From positions 1-64,000 of the forward strand of contig CANGBK010000002.1 in the NCBI GenBank assembly GCA_947452235.1: a DNA stretch of 64,000 bases, given 5' to 3'. Position numbers and translations under genes: made by a program. The notes below the pieces were generated by a model. That model saw only the letters and a program-made list of their open reading frames with translations. It did no database searches and was not told where the DNA came from. Below are positions 63,144 through 64,000 of the stretch, in pieces. Every line of letters starts with the position of its first letter. Within the stretch, counting starts at the first letter, position 1. Origin of the DNA: Micrococcales bacterium. Its GTDB lineage: Bacteria; Actinomycetota; Actinomycetes; Actinomycetales; Microbacteriaceae.

Positions 63144-64000
63144 TTGAAGGTTTTCGAGGTCCCAAGCATGGTCACTTCCCCCGACCATTACAACATCACG
63201 GATTTGCTCATTAACCGAGTAAATAAAGATCCTCAGCTTCCTTTAATGTCGAAGCAAACTGCCCCAAATGTTTGGGAAGAAGTAACAGCTGGTGATTACC
63301 TAGCTGAAGTTAAAGCTCTTGCTAAAGGTTTTATAGCGGCCGGTATTGAACCAGGTCAACGTGTTGGCATCATGAGTCACACCAGATACGAGTGGGCTCT
63401 TTGCGATTTTGCTTTATGGTTTGCTGGAGCATGTTCAGTTCCTATTTATGAGAGCTCAGCTCCATCCCAGATGGAGTGGAATCTGAGTGATTCAGGTTCA
63501 GTTTCAGTAATTCTTGAAAACAAAGAGATGGCAGCTTCATACAAATTCATCGAAGGTTCATTACCTCAGGTGAAGAACGTTTGGATTATCGAAGGTTCTG
63601 ACCTTAGTGATCTAGTAGATCAAGGAACAAAGATTTCTGATGAGATTCTTGAAGCCAGAAGAACTTCAGCAGGTTTAGATTCTCTTGCAACAATCATCTA
63701 CACATCTGGAACTACAGGCAGGCCTAAAGGCTGTGAGCTTCTACACAGAGGTTTCGTAGATCTTTGTGAGAATGCTCAGGCAGTTCTTCCGGAAGTTGTT
63801 TGCCCTGGTGGTTCAACTGTTCTGTTCCTTCCTATGGCTCACGTTTTTGCAAGATTTGTTTCAGTGCTGTGTGCAGCTTCCGGTGTTCAGGTTGGTCACC
63901 AGCCAGATGCTAAGAATGTTGCTCCTGCTATGCAGAGCTTCCACCCAACTTTCCTTCTTGCCGTTCCTCGAGTTTTTGAAAAGGTTTACAACTCTGCAGA
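63144..64000 (+). CDS. Long-chain acyl-CoA synthetase (AMP-forming), 5' part
   Basis: The frame from TTG 63144 (MKVFEVPSMVTS...) is open to the right edge, giving 285 residues of an ANL-superfamily enzyme. The AMP-binding P-loop reads IIYTSGTTGRPKGCELLHRG near residues 185-204, and FLPMAHVFARF follows, both typical of FadD15/FAA-type long-chain ligases. A GGTGGAG ribosome-binding site precedes the TTG; ATG 63168 is an alternative. It activates fatty acids to acyl-CoA, linking to the PlsC acyltransferase nearby. Position matches Rv2187 (fadD15). Confidence 0.88.
   Translation, partial: MKVFEVPSMVTSPDHYNITDLLINRVNKDPQLPLMSKQTAPNVWEEVTAGDYLAEVKALAKGFIAAGIEPGQRVGIMSHTRYEWALCDFALWFAGACSVPIYESSAPSQMEWNLSDSGSVSVILENKEMAASYKFIEGSLPQVKNVWIIEGSDLSDLVDQGTKISDEILEARRTSAGLDSLATIIYTSGTTGRPKGCELLHRGFVDLCENAQAVLPEVVCPGGSTVLFLPMAHVFARFVSVLCAASGVQVGHQPDAKNVAPAMQSFHPTFLLAVPRVFEKVYNSA

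Noticed and set aside
1..64000. Prophage, insertion sequence, toxin-antitoxin, CRISPR or defence island
   Set aside because: No transposase, integrase, Cas, toxin-antitoxin or restriction gene, and no direct-repeat array, was found. Gene order is that of a conserved actinobacterial core.
1..64000. A previously undescribed multi-gene system
   Set aside because: Nearly every gene belongs to a recognised housekeeping family in a known neighbourhood. The unusual signals are regulatory structures and architecture rather than a new gene set.

Overview
The window is one stretch of a compact, gene-dense chromosome with a base composition that looks like mid-40s percent G+C. The marker genes are those of an actinomycete: RbpA, Wag31/DivIVA, SepF, PafB/PafC, the qcrCAB-ctaCDEF respiratory set, a class II DAHP synthase, a PknL-like kinase beside an Rv2175c-type protein, and DUF3040 and DUF3043 proteins. 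Low G+C, many 1-8 nt gene overlaps and almost no empty space suggest a streamlined (perhaps freshwater or marine planktonic) lineage, such as the Luna-type Microbacteriaceae or relatives of acI. That placement is inference; no rRNA is present to test it. I see no prophage, insertion sequence, CRISPR array or defence island, and no gap over 300 bases lacks a gene.

Layout. 1-3.3 kb: a histidine phosphatase running off the left edge, a sirtuin, tRNA-Leu(GAG), uppP and a PAC2 protein. 3.4-11.7 kb: HAD hydrolase, trmI, an FKBP-type lipoprotein, pafB-pafC, a small membrane protein, tatA, tatC and a HelY-type helicase, all on +. 11.7-16.3 kb: lnt and ppm1 (lipoprotein acylation and mannosyl-lipid donor), rbpA, a glycerophosphodiesterase, a YczE-like membrane protein and a Nudix enzyme. 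16.3-25.2 kb: trpD, then the terminal respiratory chain, with ctaE-qcrCAB on + facing ctaC-ctaD-ctaF on - and a small P-loop kinase between. 25.3-32.3 kb: erpA, an M20 peptidase, a DUF3043 protein, a PLP decarboxylase, an aldo-keto reductase, pyrD, nrdR and a flavin reductase.

32.2-55.1 kb is a single long minus-strand division and cell-wall (dcw) block: mraZ, rsmH, ftsL, ftsI, murE, murF, mraY, murD, ftsW, murG, murC, ftsQ, ftsZ, yggS, sepF, yggT, divIVA, lspA, rluA-like, dnaE. It runs from lipid I/II synthesis through septal peptidoglycan synthesis to polar growth. murB, ddl and ftsA are not in it. 55.3-64 kb resembles the Mycobacterium tuberculosis Rv2173-Rv2187 neighbourhood: polyprenyl diphosphate synthase, Rv2175c-type DNA-binding protein, a LysM protein, a PASTA Ser/Thr kinase, class II DAHP synthase, PlsC acyltransferase, ROK glucokinase and the start of a long-chain acyl-CoA synthetase.

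The genes are mostly housekeeping and I do not see a new multi-gene system. The more interesting signals are regulatory or architectural. They include a 20-bp hairpin that buries the start codon of the kinase gene after qcrB, and a phased MraZ operator plus a perfect 17-nt palindrome at the dcw promoter. There is a 12-bp hairpin in the ftsZ leader and a terminator-like hairpin in the trpD leader. Seven convergent gene pairs end within 2 nt of each other or overlap, one of them by 75 nt. A LysM protein without a signal peptide is paired with the PASTA kinase, and the pupylation genes are missing from beside pafBC.
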